Assembly: GCA_022616075.1 (NCBI GenBank)
Contig: JAKEFK010000360.1
Location: forward strand, 1 to 48,548
From: a bacterium
GTDB taxonomy: Bacteria; Acidobacteriota; HRBIN11; JAKEFK01
Direction of reading: 5' to 3'
Length of the DNA stretch: 48,548 nt
Shown here: one piece after another, positions 8,124-15,693 of the stretch
Layout of the letters: every line of letters begins with the position of its first letter
Position numbering within the stretch: position 1 is the first letter of the stretch
Translations under genes and position numbers: made by a program
The notes under the pieces: model-generated
What the model saw: the letters and a program-made list of their open reading frames with translations, nothing else
Databases searched by the model: none
What the model was told of the DNA's origin: nothing

Positions 8124-9071
8124 ATGGATCACAAAGAATATCGCGAACAATTACCACTCCTGATTTACGGAGATCTCGGAAGAGAGGAGCAAAAGCAATT
8201 GAAGCTGCATCTGGATCAATGCGAGCTCTGTACCGAAGAACTGGCTCAGCTCGAAAAGCTGCAATCCACAGTGGATGCGGCGGCTGTGCCAAAGCCCTCC
8301 GCACAGTTGCTGAACGAGGCACGCTTGGAGCTTCGGGCCGCGCTGAGAATGGAGCGTTCGCGCAAGACATGGAAGGATATCTGGACAGGACGGTTGCAGG
8401 GCTGGTTACCAATTTTCCGGTTATCGTTCGCCACAATGGCGAGTCTCGCATTTGGAATTATCATCGGATACAAAGCGATCCAGCCGAAACAGAGCCCGCC
8501 TACATCAGGACCCATTGTAAAAACGCAACAACCATCGATCCTGCCTGGGGAAACACAGATCACCAATGTTAAATTCCAGGACGCGGATGCAAGCGACGGG
8601 AATGTTGAATTTACTTTCGAAGCTGTTAAACCAATGACGTATAAAGGGAGCATCAATGACGCGCGAATTCAGGAAGTTTTAACATATGCGCTTGTCAATG
8701 AACAGAATCCCGGAATTCGATTGCACGCGGTGAATGCGTTGAACGCAAAACAGCTGAGAAAGCCGGATGCGGCGATCAAGGGCGCGTTAATTCAAGCAAT
8801 GGTGAAGGACGAAAATCCGGGAGTGCGGATCGAAGCGTTGACCGCGCTGGAGAAATTTGAGCCAGACGAAGAGATCAAGCAAGCATTTTTGCATGTGCTC
8901 GCAAACGATAAGAACGCAGCGATGAGAATTGCTGCCATAAAGAGCATTGAAACAGAGCGTTTGGTGGACCAGGAAGTAGTGAAGGTTCTCAGAGAAGCCC
9001 AGACGGATGAAGAAGATTATGTCCGTTTGAAGGCCAAATGGTTGATTCAGGAGGTTTCACAAAAACAATGA
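8124..9071 (+). CDS. Membrane anti-sigma factor: zinc finger plus HEAT repeats
   Basis: A 315-residue single-pass membrane protein. The cytoplasmic N-terminus carries the anti-sigma zinc-finger signature H29-x3-C33-x2-C36 (HLDQCELC). A membrane helix spans about residues 95-117 (SFATMASLAFGIIIGY). The outer part, after residue 190, is made of HEAT-like repeats (EQNPGIRLHAVNAL, DENPGVRIEALTAL, DKNAAMRIAAIKSI), each starting with an (N/D)xxxxxR pattern. HEAT repeats bind proteins, so the outer domain is a candidate sensor of envelope state; this is inference. ATG 8124 has GGAGGT at 8110-8115, inside the end of the sigma gene, implying coupled translation. Its stop overlaps the ATG of the DUF4097 gene. 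Confidence 0.88.
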   Translation: MDHKEYREQLPLLIYGDLGREEQKQLKLHLDQCELCTEELAQLEKLQSTVDAAAVPKPSAQLLNEARLELRAALRMERSRKTWKDIWTGRLQGWLPIFRLSFATMASLAFGIIIGYKAIQPKQSPPTSGPIVKTQQPSILPGETQITNVKFQDADASDGNVEFTFEAVKPMTYKGSINDARIQEVLTYALVNEQNPGIRLHAVNALNAKQLRKPDAAIKGALIQAMVKDENPGVRIEALTALEKFEPDEEIKQAFLHVLANDKNAAMRIAAIKSIETERLVDQEVVKVLREAQTDEEDYVRLKAKWLIQEVSQKQ

Positions 9072-10213
9072 AAGCAAAACTTATTTTCACCATCATTCTG
9101 CTGATCGTTTCATGCTCGGTATTTGCAGTAGAAAAACATAAGCACGACATTGCCGGCGAAACTAAGACTCAAACGTTTCAGGTTGGCAAAGGGGGAACGC
9201 TGGAGGTCTCAATCAGCGCCGGAGATATTCTGGTTAGTTCTTGGGAAAAATCAGAAGTATTCGTAAAAGCCGAAGGAATTGATCCGGACGAACTTCAGGA
9301 TCTCAAGATGAGTCAGATTGGCAACAACGTGCGGGTCAGTTTTCGTCCAGAATGGGGCTCGCATCATGTGCGTTTCACGATTCAAATCCCGGTTGATTAC
9401 AACACGGATCTGCATACATCCGGCGGCGATCTTCAATTGCAAGGCAATTTCCGTGGAACGATAGAAGGATCCACTTCCGGCGGAGACATTCGGCTGGGTG
9501 ATGTTCAGGGAAGAGTAGAATTGAGCACTTCCGGTGGAGATGTCATAGCCGGTAAAGTTACAGGCACAGCGAATCTGCGCACTTCCGGTGGAGACATACG
9601 TATGACGAATTGCAGCGGGGATGTGGATATGTCCACTTCGGGTGGAAACATCGCAGTAGGCAATGTTGGAAAAACACTGGTAGCGCGCACTGCCGGTGGA
9701 GATATCGAAGTTGGAGATGTTGGGGGCGAAGCGACGGTTTCGACTGCAGGCGGAGAAATTCGAATCGGTAAAGTTACAGGCAGCGTCACAGCAAAAACGG
9801 CAGGAGGAGACATTGAATTGCGAGGCGGAAGCGGGTTGATCCGCGCCAAAACGGCCGGTGGAAATATTAACTTATCAGACCTGACTGGTTCCGTTGAAGC
9901 TAGTACGGCTGGCGGAGATGTGAAGGCCGAGCTTCGCCCGAGTGGAAAAGGCCGCAGCAGGCTCTCTTCCTCCGGGGGAGATGTCATTATTTACCTGCCG
10001 GCCAATGCGAAAGCAAATATCGATGCTCTCATCGATATACGGGGAAGATGGGAAGAGGATGAATATCAAATCCTTTCCGATTTCAAACCTGATTCATACG
10101 ACAAGAATCCGGATTCAAAAGAAGTACACGCCACTTACACTTTGAACGGTGGCGGAGAAAGTATCTGGCTCGAAACTGTGAATGGCAATATTCATATTCG
10201 CACTCTGCGATAG
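9068..10213 (+). CDS. Exported DUF4097 beta-helix-like protein
   Basis: A 381-residue protein with a signal peptide (MKAKLIFTIILLIVSCSVFA) and a body of about eleven repeats of 18 residues, each opening with T(S/A)GG(D/N/E). This spacing fits one turn per repeat in a right-handed beta-helix, as predicted for DUF4097/adhesin-like proteins. The first five units use TSGG and the next five TAGG, suggesting block duplication. The start overlaps the anti-sigma stop (ATGA), with CAGGAGGT at 9048-9055. A longer reading from 9038 would add 10 residues ahead of the signal peptide and was rejected. The protein is translationally coupled to the sigma/anti-sigma pair and may be a target or signal partner. 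Its ligand is unknown. Confidence 0.85.
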   Translation: MKAKLIFTIILLIVSCSVFAVEKHKHDIAGETKTQTFQVGKGGTLEVSISAGDILVSSWEKSEVFVKAEGIDPDELQDLKMSQIGNNVRVSFRPEWGSHHVRFTIQIPVDYNTDLHTSGGDLQLQGNFRGTIEGSTSGGDIRLGDVQGRVELSTSGGDVIAGKVTGTANLRTSGGDIRMTNCSGDVDMSTSGGNIAVGNVGKTLVARTAGGDIEVGDVGGEATVSTAGGEIRIGKVTGSVTAKTAGGDIELRGGSGLIRAKTAGGNINLSDLTGSVEASTAGGDVKAELRPSGKGRSRLSSSGGDVIIYLPANAKANIDALIDIRGRWEEDEYQILSDFKPDSYDKNPDSKEVHATYTLNGGGESIWLETVNGNIHIRTLR

Positions 10214-10226
10214 CCGCACTTTTCCG

Positions 10227-10257
10227 GAAGGAAGCGAAGAAAATCTTCGCTTCCTTC
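10227..10257 (+). terminator. Perfect 14-bp hairpin after the DUF4097 gene
   Basis: GAAGGAAGCGAAGA at 10227-10240 pairs exactly with TCTTCGCTTCCTTC at 10244-10257 across a 3-base loop. There is no long T-run after it, so it could stop transcription weakly or protect the 3' end of the sigma operon mRNA. Confidence 0.6.
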
Positions 10258-10279
10258 ATTCCTTCAGTCCCAAAACCGG

Positions 10280-10285
10280 TATAAT
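10280..10285 (+). promoter_or_regulatory. TATAAT box 10 bases before ATG 10296
   Basis: A consensus -10 hexamer whose expected transcription start would fall 3-4 bases before the start codon. No good -35 hexamer and no ribosome site are present, which fits a nearly leaderless message. Confidence 0.45.
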
Positions 10286-10295
10286 TCTGTTAACC

Positions 10296-11804
10296 ATGAG
10301 AACATTGCGATTTATCGCCTTGACTGTTCTCATGGTTTGGTTCCATTCATCCAACCTTAGCGCTAAAGTTCAGCGGAAATGTGTTTCTGCGGAAGGGCAC
10401 CAGTCCTACGTCGCTTCCGCAAAAACCGGCGGATTGGTGTGGGCATCTGTCGATAAAGTGGGTGTGTATGAAGAATTTATGAAAGCCCCTAATTATGAGC
10501 TACTCACGTATCTGTATGTCTGGAATATCATTGGCTCTCCAGACGGTGACAAATTCGTACTCTTTGAAGGAGGTAACGCCCGGGTCTACAATTTTTCGGA
10601 CTATAAGAAAATCAAAAGCATTTCTACAAAACCAATCAAAGAGTGGTCTCGTTTATCCTGGGTCTGGATGAACGGATCAAACGACGTTGTGTTTGTCCTA
10701 TCAAAAAAGGAGATCCTTGGAATTGGGCGTCTGGATATGATGACAGGAGCTGGCGTAGTTCTTCCTGTCGGACAAAGCGCAGGATACAAGTCCTCTGCTT
10801 TCAATGCGGCGGTTTCTCAGTCTGCGATCGGCTTTGCTGATGGGCGAATTGAAGTGTACTCGATCCGGGAAGGCAAATTGTTACATCGTTACAATGCACA
10901 TAACAACGAAATCTGGTCACTGGCGTTTCACCCAAAACAAAATGTGATCGCATCAACAGGCGGTGATGGCCGGACCGTATTTTATGATCTGGACAAGGGC
11001 CAAACTCTATCCGTTTTGCCAGTTTCCGGCCATTTTCTCTCGTTTACATCGGATGGCCTGAAATTGATCTTCGCCGATTATGAGAAGTTGGGGTTATACG
11101 ATTTGCAGGGAAAGCCGATCGAAACGATCGCGTCAAGCAGTTCGGGCGGTTGGAGCTATTTTCAGGTTGTAGAAAAATTGAAAAGAGTTTACGTAAATGA
11201 CTCGGATACAATCTGTTGGAATCAATTTGAAGAGTGGGACGCGGTACCGGAGAGCTCTTCCACTCCTCTTACGGCTCAGGAGTCAATGTTTCAAGGAAAA
11301 CCTCTCAGTCATTACATCCAGGAATTACAGAAAAATGATGTGACCGCGCGCCTGATGGCACTACAGGCGCTGGCACAACTCGGACCACCCGCAAAAGCTG
11401 CGATTCCTGCTATGTTGCAGCTCTGGGATTTAAAGGAGGGGGAAACCGAAGGTTTCTGGCGCACTTCGATTGTGCAAGTATTTGCAGCCATCGGTCCAGA
11501 AGCCGCCGAAATGGTCCCAAAGATGATTGAAGCTTTGAAAAACCCGAACGCTTTGGATCGGAGGTCAGTCGCCATGGCTTTGTCGCAAATGCGTTCCGCA
11601 GCAAAGCAAGTTGTATCCGCGCTCATCCAATTGACCAACGACCCGGATACCATGGTTCGTGAAGCAGCGATTCTGGCGCTCGGCGAGATTGGTCCTGATG
11701 CTAGAGAGGCCATTCCAACTTTAAAGCTATTGAAAAAAGAGAAAAACAACTTGATCAAGTTCCGTGCCGAAGACGCGATTAAAAAGATCGAAGGAAAGTG
11801 GTAA
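10296..11804 (+). CDS. Exported WD40/beta-propeller plus HEAT-repeat protein
   Basis: A 502-residue protein with a signal peptide (MRTLRFIALTVLMVWF...). Residues about 30-340 look like a WD40-type propeller (IWSLAFHPKQNVIASTGGDG, TVFYDLDKGQTL). After FQGKPLSHYIQELQKNDV near 365 come HEAT repeats (ALQALAQLGPPAKAAIPAML, DPDTMVREAAILALGEIGPD). No catalytic residues are evident, so it is likely a binding scaffold outside the cytoplasm. ATG 10296 was chosen over the upstream ORF extension because it begins the signal peptide and follows a TATAAT box. It stands behind the sigma operon but beyond a hairpin, and converges with the next minus-strand gene after 14 bases. Function not known. Confidence 0.75.
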   Translation: MRTLRFIALTVLMVWFHSSNLSAKVQRKCVSAEGHQSYVASAKTGGLVWASVDKVGVYEEFMKAPNYELLTYLYVWNIIGSPDGDKFVLFEGGNARVYNFSDYKKIKSISTKPIKEWSRLSWVWMNGSNDVVFVLSKKEILGIGRLDMMTGAGVVLPVGQSAGYKSSAFNAAVSQSAIGFADGRIEVYSIREGKLLHRYNAHNNEIWSLAFHPKQNVIASTGGDGRTVFYDLDKGQTLSVLPVSGHFLSFTSDGLKLIFADYEKLGLYDLQGKPIETIASSSSGGWSYFQVVEKLKRVYVNDSDTICWNQFEEWDAVPESSSTPLTAQESMFQGKPLSHYIQELQKNDVTARLMALQALAQLGPPAKAAIPAMLQLWDLKEGETEGFWRTSIVQVFAAIGPEAAEMVPKMIEALKNPNALDRRSVAMALSQMRSAAKQVVSALIQLTNDPDTMVREAAILALGEIGPDAREAIPTLKLLKKEKNNLIKFRAEDAIKKIEGKW

Positions 11805-11818
11805 AGACGATTTTCGGG

Positions 11819-13423
11819 TTATTCGATGCGTACGTATTTAGTCTCGGCTGTGGTTCGATAGAAGAACTCACCGCGATCAGCCCAATGATCGCTCGAAATT
11901 ACAAGATCTTTTCCTGCCATTTTGTAGAGAGTAAACGTGTAACTCTTCAATCCAGGCCGGAGATCAGCAGTTGCGTTGTGAAGCATTTTTTCGGACACAA
12001 AAAGCGCGCTGATGAAGTAAGGATCTGAATCCGATGGGATCAATTTCCCATCAACCGGCACCGTCCCTATCCCAAACGATAGCGCATCTCCTTCCTCATT
12101 GAACTCGATTGATAAAGGGGTTGCATAGGAAGGATTTGCTTTCGCATACTCCACCATGGATTCCATCATGTATTTTCCGGAAAGAAGGGGCGGCGGACGC
12201 ACACCCTGCGGAATGGATTCGAATCTCTGCCAAATTGCCTGCAGCGCATCCTGAGCGGGAATCCTCTGACCTTCCGAACCAGAAGAAGGAGCTTCCCATT
12301 TCTTTTTGAAGTCTGCGTGTAGGATGATCGCCGCTTTTAGTTTGTTTAAAGCGGGACTTAAGGTCAAGTCGCGTGCAAGTTGATCGAGAAGAGGCATTGT
12401 TTCAGGTACTTCCAGAGAACCGAGTTTGATCAGTGCTACCGCCAGTTGCTGTGAATCTTTTGATCTTACCTGGTTGTTCAGCTCATTCTGGTGAAGCCCA
12501 AAAATCTTTTTTTTCTCCATTTGACCCTGCAACCAGACCTGCCAGCCGGCCATTTGTTCCCATGCTTGTGGACTGCTGGTAGCAACTCTCCCGAGCGCCG
12601 CCAGAGCTTCGGTATACTGTCCATTTTTGTAGTAACAGTTCGCCAGATCACGAAAGTATCCATACCAGTTTTCGAATTGAACAAGCTGGTCAAGCACAGT
12701 AACGCATTCTTCATATTTCTCCAGCCGGTCATACGCTTTCGCGGCCCAGTAGTAGCCGCCTGGATGTCGTGGAAGTTCCTGTTTAGTCCGAAGCGCAGAT
12801 TCTAATGCCCTTTCCGGTTCCTGGAGATCATTCAAATAAATATCTGAGGTTAAGTTTCTAATATTTCCTGAATTAGGAAACTTTGATGCCAACTCCACGC
12901 TTTGCTGCAACGCTTCTTCATACTTCTTGTTTTTTCGCAGCCGTGTGATGCGATCTATGGCATCTCGCCAGTAGTCAGGCAAAACGACCTTCCACTTCCC
13001 TTCCGATTTTCTAACGACGAGTTTTTGAATCACGGACTCGCTATCACGCGAGCATTGAATGGTTACCTGTGCATCCTCTGCTACGATCCTCTCTTCCTGG
13101 ATGACCGGGTTTTGGCAATTGAAATACATCTGTCCGCGTCCCGTTAAGAAATCAGCCTCCACTTGTCTGTAAAAGTTTTTGCGCGCTTCTACTTTCTGCT
13201 TCTCTGTCAATGGAGATGCATTTTCGCTTTCACCAGTTTGCATTTCGAACAAACTTTGGAAGAAACGGGGATCAACATATTTTTGAAAAGTTTTGAAATC
13301 CTTCTGCTGAACAGCGTTTGCGGCCGCCAGTACAATTTGACCTGGAGACTCTTTGGCCTGTGCAAGCTGAAAGACGAAACAATTGAGAACGAATATTAAA
13401 GCGATGCACCGAATCTTTAACAA
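11819..13423 (-). CDS. Exported TPR-repeat protein, function unknown
   Basis: A 534-residue protein with a signal peptide (MLKIRCIALIFVLNCFVFQLAQA). Residues about 60-150 form a small domain with alternating charged strands. Residues 160-290 are TPR-like (RLRKNKKYEEALQQSVELAS, RALESALRTKQELPRHPGGY, YYKNGQYTEALAALGRV). The C-terminal 130 residues are mixed and not recognised. The start is a TTG with GGAG five bases upstream. It begins only two bases after the stop of the protease-like gene, so both are cotranscribed. TPRs point to a protein-binding role in the periplasm. Confidence 0.7.
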   Translation of the reverse strand: MLKIRCIALIFVLNCFVFQLAQAKESPGQIVLAAANAVQQKDFKTFQKYVDPRFFQSLFEMQTGESENASPLTEKQKVEARKNFYRQVEADFLTGRGQMYFNCQNPVIQEERIVAEDAQVTIQCSRDSESVIQKLVVRKSEGKWKVVLPDYWRDAIDRITRLRKNKKYEEALQQSVELASKFPNSGNIRNLTSDIYLNDLQEPERALESALRTKQELPRHPGGYYWAAKAYDRLEKYEECVTVLDQLVQFENWYGYFRDLANCYYKNGQYTEALAALGRVATSSPQAWEQMAGWQVWLQGQMEKKKIFGLHQNELNNQVRSKDSQQLAVALIKLGSLEVPETMPLLDQLARDLTLSPALNKLKAAIILHADFKKKWEAPSSGSEGQRIPAQDALQAIWQRFESIPQGVRPPPLLSGKYMMESMVEYAKANPSYATPLSIEFNEEGDALSFGIGTVPVDGKLIPSDSDPYFISALFVSEKMLHNATADLRPGLKSYTFTLYKMAGKDLVISSDHWADRGEFFYRTTAETKYVRIE

Positions 13424-13425
13424 AA

Positions 13426-14496
13426 CTACTCCGCAGCGCTAAGGCCGGCAGGCACTGACATAGCTTTCGGAATAATAATTCCAATCCCTGACTTCATGTA
13501 TTCTTTTGTACTCATTGATTCAATACCGGACCAGCCGTCATCCGTTCGCCTTGCAGGACCCAAATGCTTCGATCCTGTGGCTCCAACTCCCGGCAAGATA
13601 CCGGCTTCGTATCCGCCCCATGGATTTCGGAAGTAGACTCGATCTCCTTCCACTTTAGTAATGTTCACCATGTGGGTTCCGCCCCAATCAAAACCAGCCA
13701 ACACAGGTCCTCTGCTACTCCCCAACTCTTCCTTGATTTTATCAAGAACATCCTTTTTGCCACCTGCTCCATCCATGTATACTTCAAATTCATAGCCATG
13801 GAGTCCCTTAAGTATTTTGAGCGATTCCGCATCTACCAATCCGCTTGTACCAGTAACGGTAAATCTGTCAGTCCCATCGTCCGCAGTGCCTTTTTTTCCG
13901 TCAAGCCCGGGATCAATGTTCTCGTATATCCCACCCGGTCTGGCATAGTCCATAAGACCTGAATGCACGAGTCTTTCCCCGACCGACCGGTTGCTGCCAT
14001 CATCCTTCCATGAATCATTCGTAGGACGGATGAAATCACCATTGGCGAGCCGTGATGTACCTCTGGTAGCCAAATCCGCAGTAATACGAGCATATTCAGC
14101 GGGATTCTTAGCCGCCAGACTATGCGTGATACTCGTAACGGTACAAACATCCCTGTTATCCTGATTTATGTAATGGTCTGGATCACTTACCTCCTTTAGT
14201 AGATCTTCCATGACGCGATCCTTGCCGACGCCCGCAACTTTAGGATCAAATTTTGCGTCAAAATCACTAGTGGACAGCCGGTGAAGTTCGTCCAGGAGAG
14301 TTTCGGTGCTGCCATATCCGCGGCTTGCTAATGCCGGCTTTCCATCGATATCCTTTTCCAACAGCTTCAAGAAAGCTTTCTTACCATCAGGAGTCGTGCT
14401 TTCAAAAACAGTTACTGCTTTTCCCTTTTCTTCTTTAGAAAGAACTTCGTAACGATGGTGCTTTATTAATCCTATCGACTTGAGCTCTGCATGCAA
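13426..14496 (-). CDS. Papain/calpain-like cysteine protease, 5' end shifted
   Basis: The main frame encodes 356 residues from a TTG at 14496. The order of residues fits a papain-fold (clan CA) protease: Q112 six residues before C118 (NQDNRDVCTVTSITHSLA), H275 in GGTHMVNITKV, and N291 in YFRNPWGG. The last motif is the calpain form RNPWG. The pattern predicts an active Cys-His-Asn site. This start is poor. The same frame stays open upstream to 14598 without ATG or GTG, while ATG 14698, with a perfect ribosome site, opens a different frame that ends at 14525. A single-base shift would join them. No signal peptide is visible in either part. It is cotranscribed with the exported TPR gene downstream. 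The substrate is unknown; regulation of a partner protein is as likely as general proteolysis. Confidence 0.6.
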   Translation of the reverse strand: MHAELKSIGLIKHHRYEVLSKEEKGKAVTVFESTTPDGKKAFLKLLEKDIDGKPALASRGYGSTETLLDELHRLSTSDFDAKFDPKVAGVGKDRVMEDLLKEVSDPDHYINQDNRDVCTVTSITHSLAAKNPAEYARITADLATRGTSRLANGDFIRPTNDSWKDDGSNRSVGERLVHSGLMDYARPGGIYENIDPGLDGKKGTADDGTDRFTVTGTSGLVDAESLKILKGLHGYEFEVYMDGAGGKKDVLDKIKEELGSSRGPVLAGFDWGGTHMVNITKVEGDRVYFRNPWGGYEAGILPGVGATGSKHLGPARRTDDGWSGIESMSTKEYMKSGIGIIIPKAMSVPAGLSAAE

Positions 14497-14524
14497 ATCG
14501 GATTTCCTCGTTAAGGCAACCGGA

Positions 14525-14698
14525 TCATGGGCGAGAGCCTCGGAAGATTTTTGTCGAAACTTTGAGTGTTCCCTCTGCGCGCGCAGACTCTGCGGGCACT
14601 ATTTTGAGCTCCTTTAACCCCGGTTTATCCTTGGTTTCGGCAACATGCGATAGTCCTAAAGATGAAGCAGTATCGGAACGCCGGATGGATTTAAACAT
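14525..14698 (-). pseudogene. Probable true 5' end of the protease gene, out of frame
   Basis: ATG 14698 is preceded by GGAGGT (complement of 14704-14709) at five bases, the best start site in the region. It opens 57 codons (MFKSIRRSDTASSLGLSHVA...) that stop at TGA 14525-14527. The downstream frame of the protease is open from 14598. The two readings therefore overlap at 14528-14598, which contains GCGCGCGC and GAGGG tracts where one base may have been lost or gained. It could be a sequencing error, a real inactivating mutation or, less likely, programmed frameshifting. Confidence 0.55.
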
Positions 14699-14782
14699 AA
14701 GACACCTCCAGTCTCCTTATGAACTTATCGAAAAGATTCAGGTGGAAGTTGCGTGAAGCGCGTATTTTTACGTTTGTATGAG

Positions 14783-14885
14783 CACAGATATTTTTGACAG
14801 AAGGTCGCAAAGGAAACTAAGATTTAAACCCTTTGCTCTCTATGCGTCCTTCTGTTCAAAAAATGTTCTATCTGTTTATCTGTGG
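14783..14885. repeat. Long imperfect palindrome, ACAGAAGG...CCTTCTGT
   Basis: Arms CACAGATATTTTTGACAGAAGG and CCTTCTGTTCAAAAAATG with CTATCTGTTTATCTGTGG are imperfect inverted copies around CGCAAAGG/CCTTTGC. The dedA stop codon (14868) and the codons for its last residues lie in the right arm. Confidence 0.6.
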
Positions 14886-15524
14886 TTCTGACTTTCTACG
14901 GTGGCGGATGAATTCAATAACGCCCGGCAAGATGGAAAGGAAAACAATGGCGAGAATTACCAGCGTAAAATTCCTTTTTACAATCGGAATATTTCCAAAA
15001 TAGTATCCGCCAAGAACAAAAAGGCCGATCCAGAGAATGCCACCGATGACGTTATAGCTTAAGAATTTGCCATACGTCATTTTTCCGATTCCCGCTACAA
15101 AGGGCGCGAACGTGCGGATGATCGGCATGAAGCGGGCAATGATGATGGTTTTGCCGCCATGCTTCTCATAAAATTCATGCGTGCGGATCAAATACTTTTT
15201 CTTGAAGAATCGGGCATCCTCATATTGAAAGGCTTTTGGTCCGATATACGCGCCGATCCAATAATTCACAGTGTCTCCCCCAATGGCTGCTATCGTGAGC
15301 AGAATCAGCACCGTCGTTACATCAAGAGCTCCATTTGCCGCGAACGCGCCGGTTGCAAACAGCAGTGAATCGCCAGGCAAAATCGGTGTGACCACCAACC
15401 CGGTTTCACAAAAAATAATCAAAAAAAGGATGAGATAAGTCCAAACACCATATTGCTGAATGATGGCAGCAAGATGTTTATCCAGATGCAGCAGGATGTC
15501 GATGAATTGTTGTAACAGTTCCAT
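14868..15524 (-). CDS. DedA family membrane protein
   Basis: A 218-residue inner-membrane protein of the DedA/VTT family. It shows the signature [20 protein letters not shown] near residue 40 and the conserved arginine segment [20 protein letters not shown] near 130, with about five hydrophobic segments. Some family members have been shown to recycle undecaprenyl phosphate across the membrane, and others support membrane potential and drug resistance. Which applies here cannot be told. ATG 15524 has no ribosome site. A TATAGT box (complement of 15542-15547) lies 17 bases upstream, giving a short leader. The last residues are encoded in a dispersed palindrome. Monocistronic by position. Confidence 0.92.
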   Translation of the reverse strand: MELLQQFIDILLHLDKHLAAIIQQYGVWTYLILFLIIFCETGLVVTPILPGDSLLFATGAFAANGALDVTTVLILLTIAAIGGDTVNYWIGAYIGPKAFQYEDARFFKKKYLIRTHEFYEKHGGKTIIIARFMPIIRTFAPFVAGIGKMTYGKFLSYNVIGGILWIGLFVLGGYYFGNIPIVKRNFTLVILAIVFLSILPGVIEFIRHRRKSEPQINR

Positions 15525-15584
15525 GAATAAAGAAGAGAGATACTATATCAGCCTCAGCGAGAACGCAATGAATCATTGAATGGT

Positions 15585-15663
15585 TGTTCCTCCCCCTTAT
15601 TAAGGGGGAGGTTAGGAGAGGGTTTCATTTATTGGACAACCCTCCCCTTATAAGGGAGGGGAA
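15585..15663. repeat. Dispersed palindromic repeat, CCTCCCCC family, second copy
   Basis: A near-perfect hairpin, CCTCCCCCTTA-T-TAAGGGGGAGG, occupies 15589-15611, and a second, CCCTCCCC-TTA-TAAGGGAGGGG, occupies 15640-15661. The layout matches the copy at 1310-1403. It fills the gap between the pseudokinase and dedA genes and could end transcription of either. Confidence 0.8.
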
Positions 15664-15693
15664 TCGTTGCAAAGTGCTACTTGGAATCTCTTT

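Noticed and set aside
9505-9987. Antisense ORF of 160 codons with repeated SPPAV/SPPEV motifs
   Set aside because: It is the shadow of the TSGG/TAGG repeats of the DUF4097 gene and has no ribosome site or independent coding signal.
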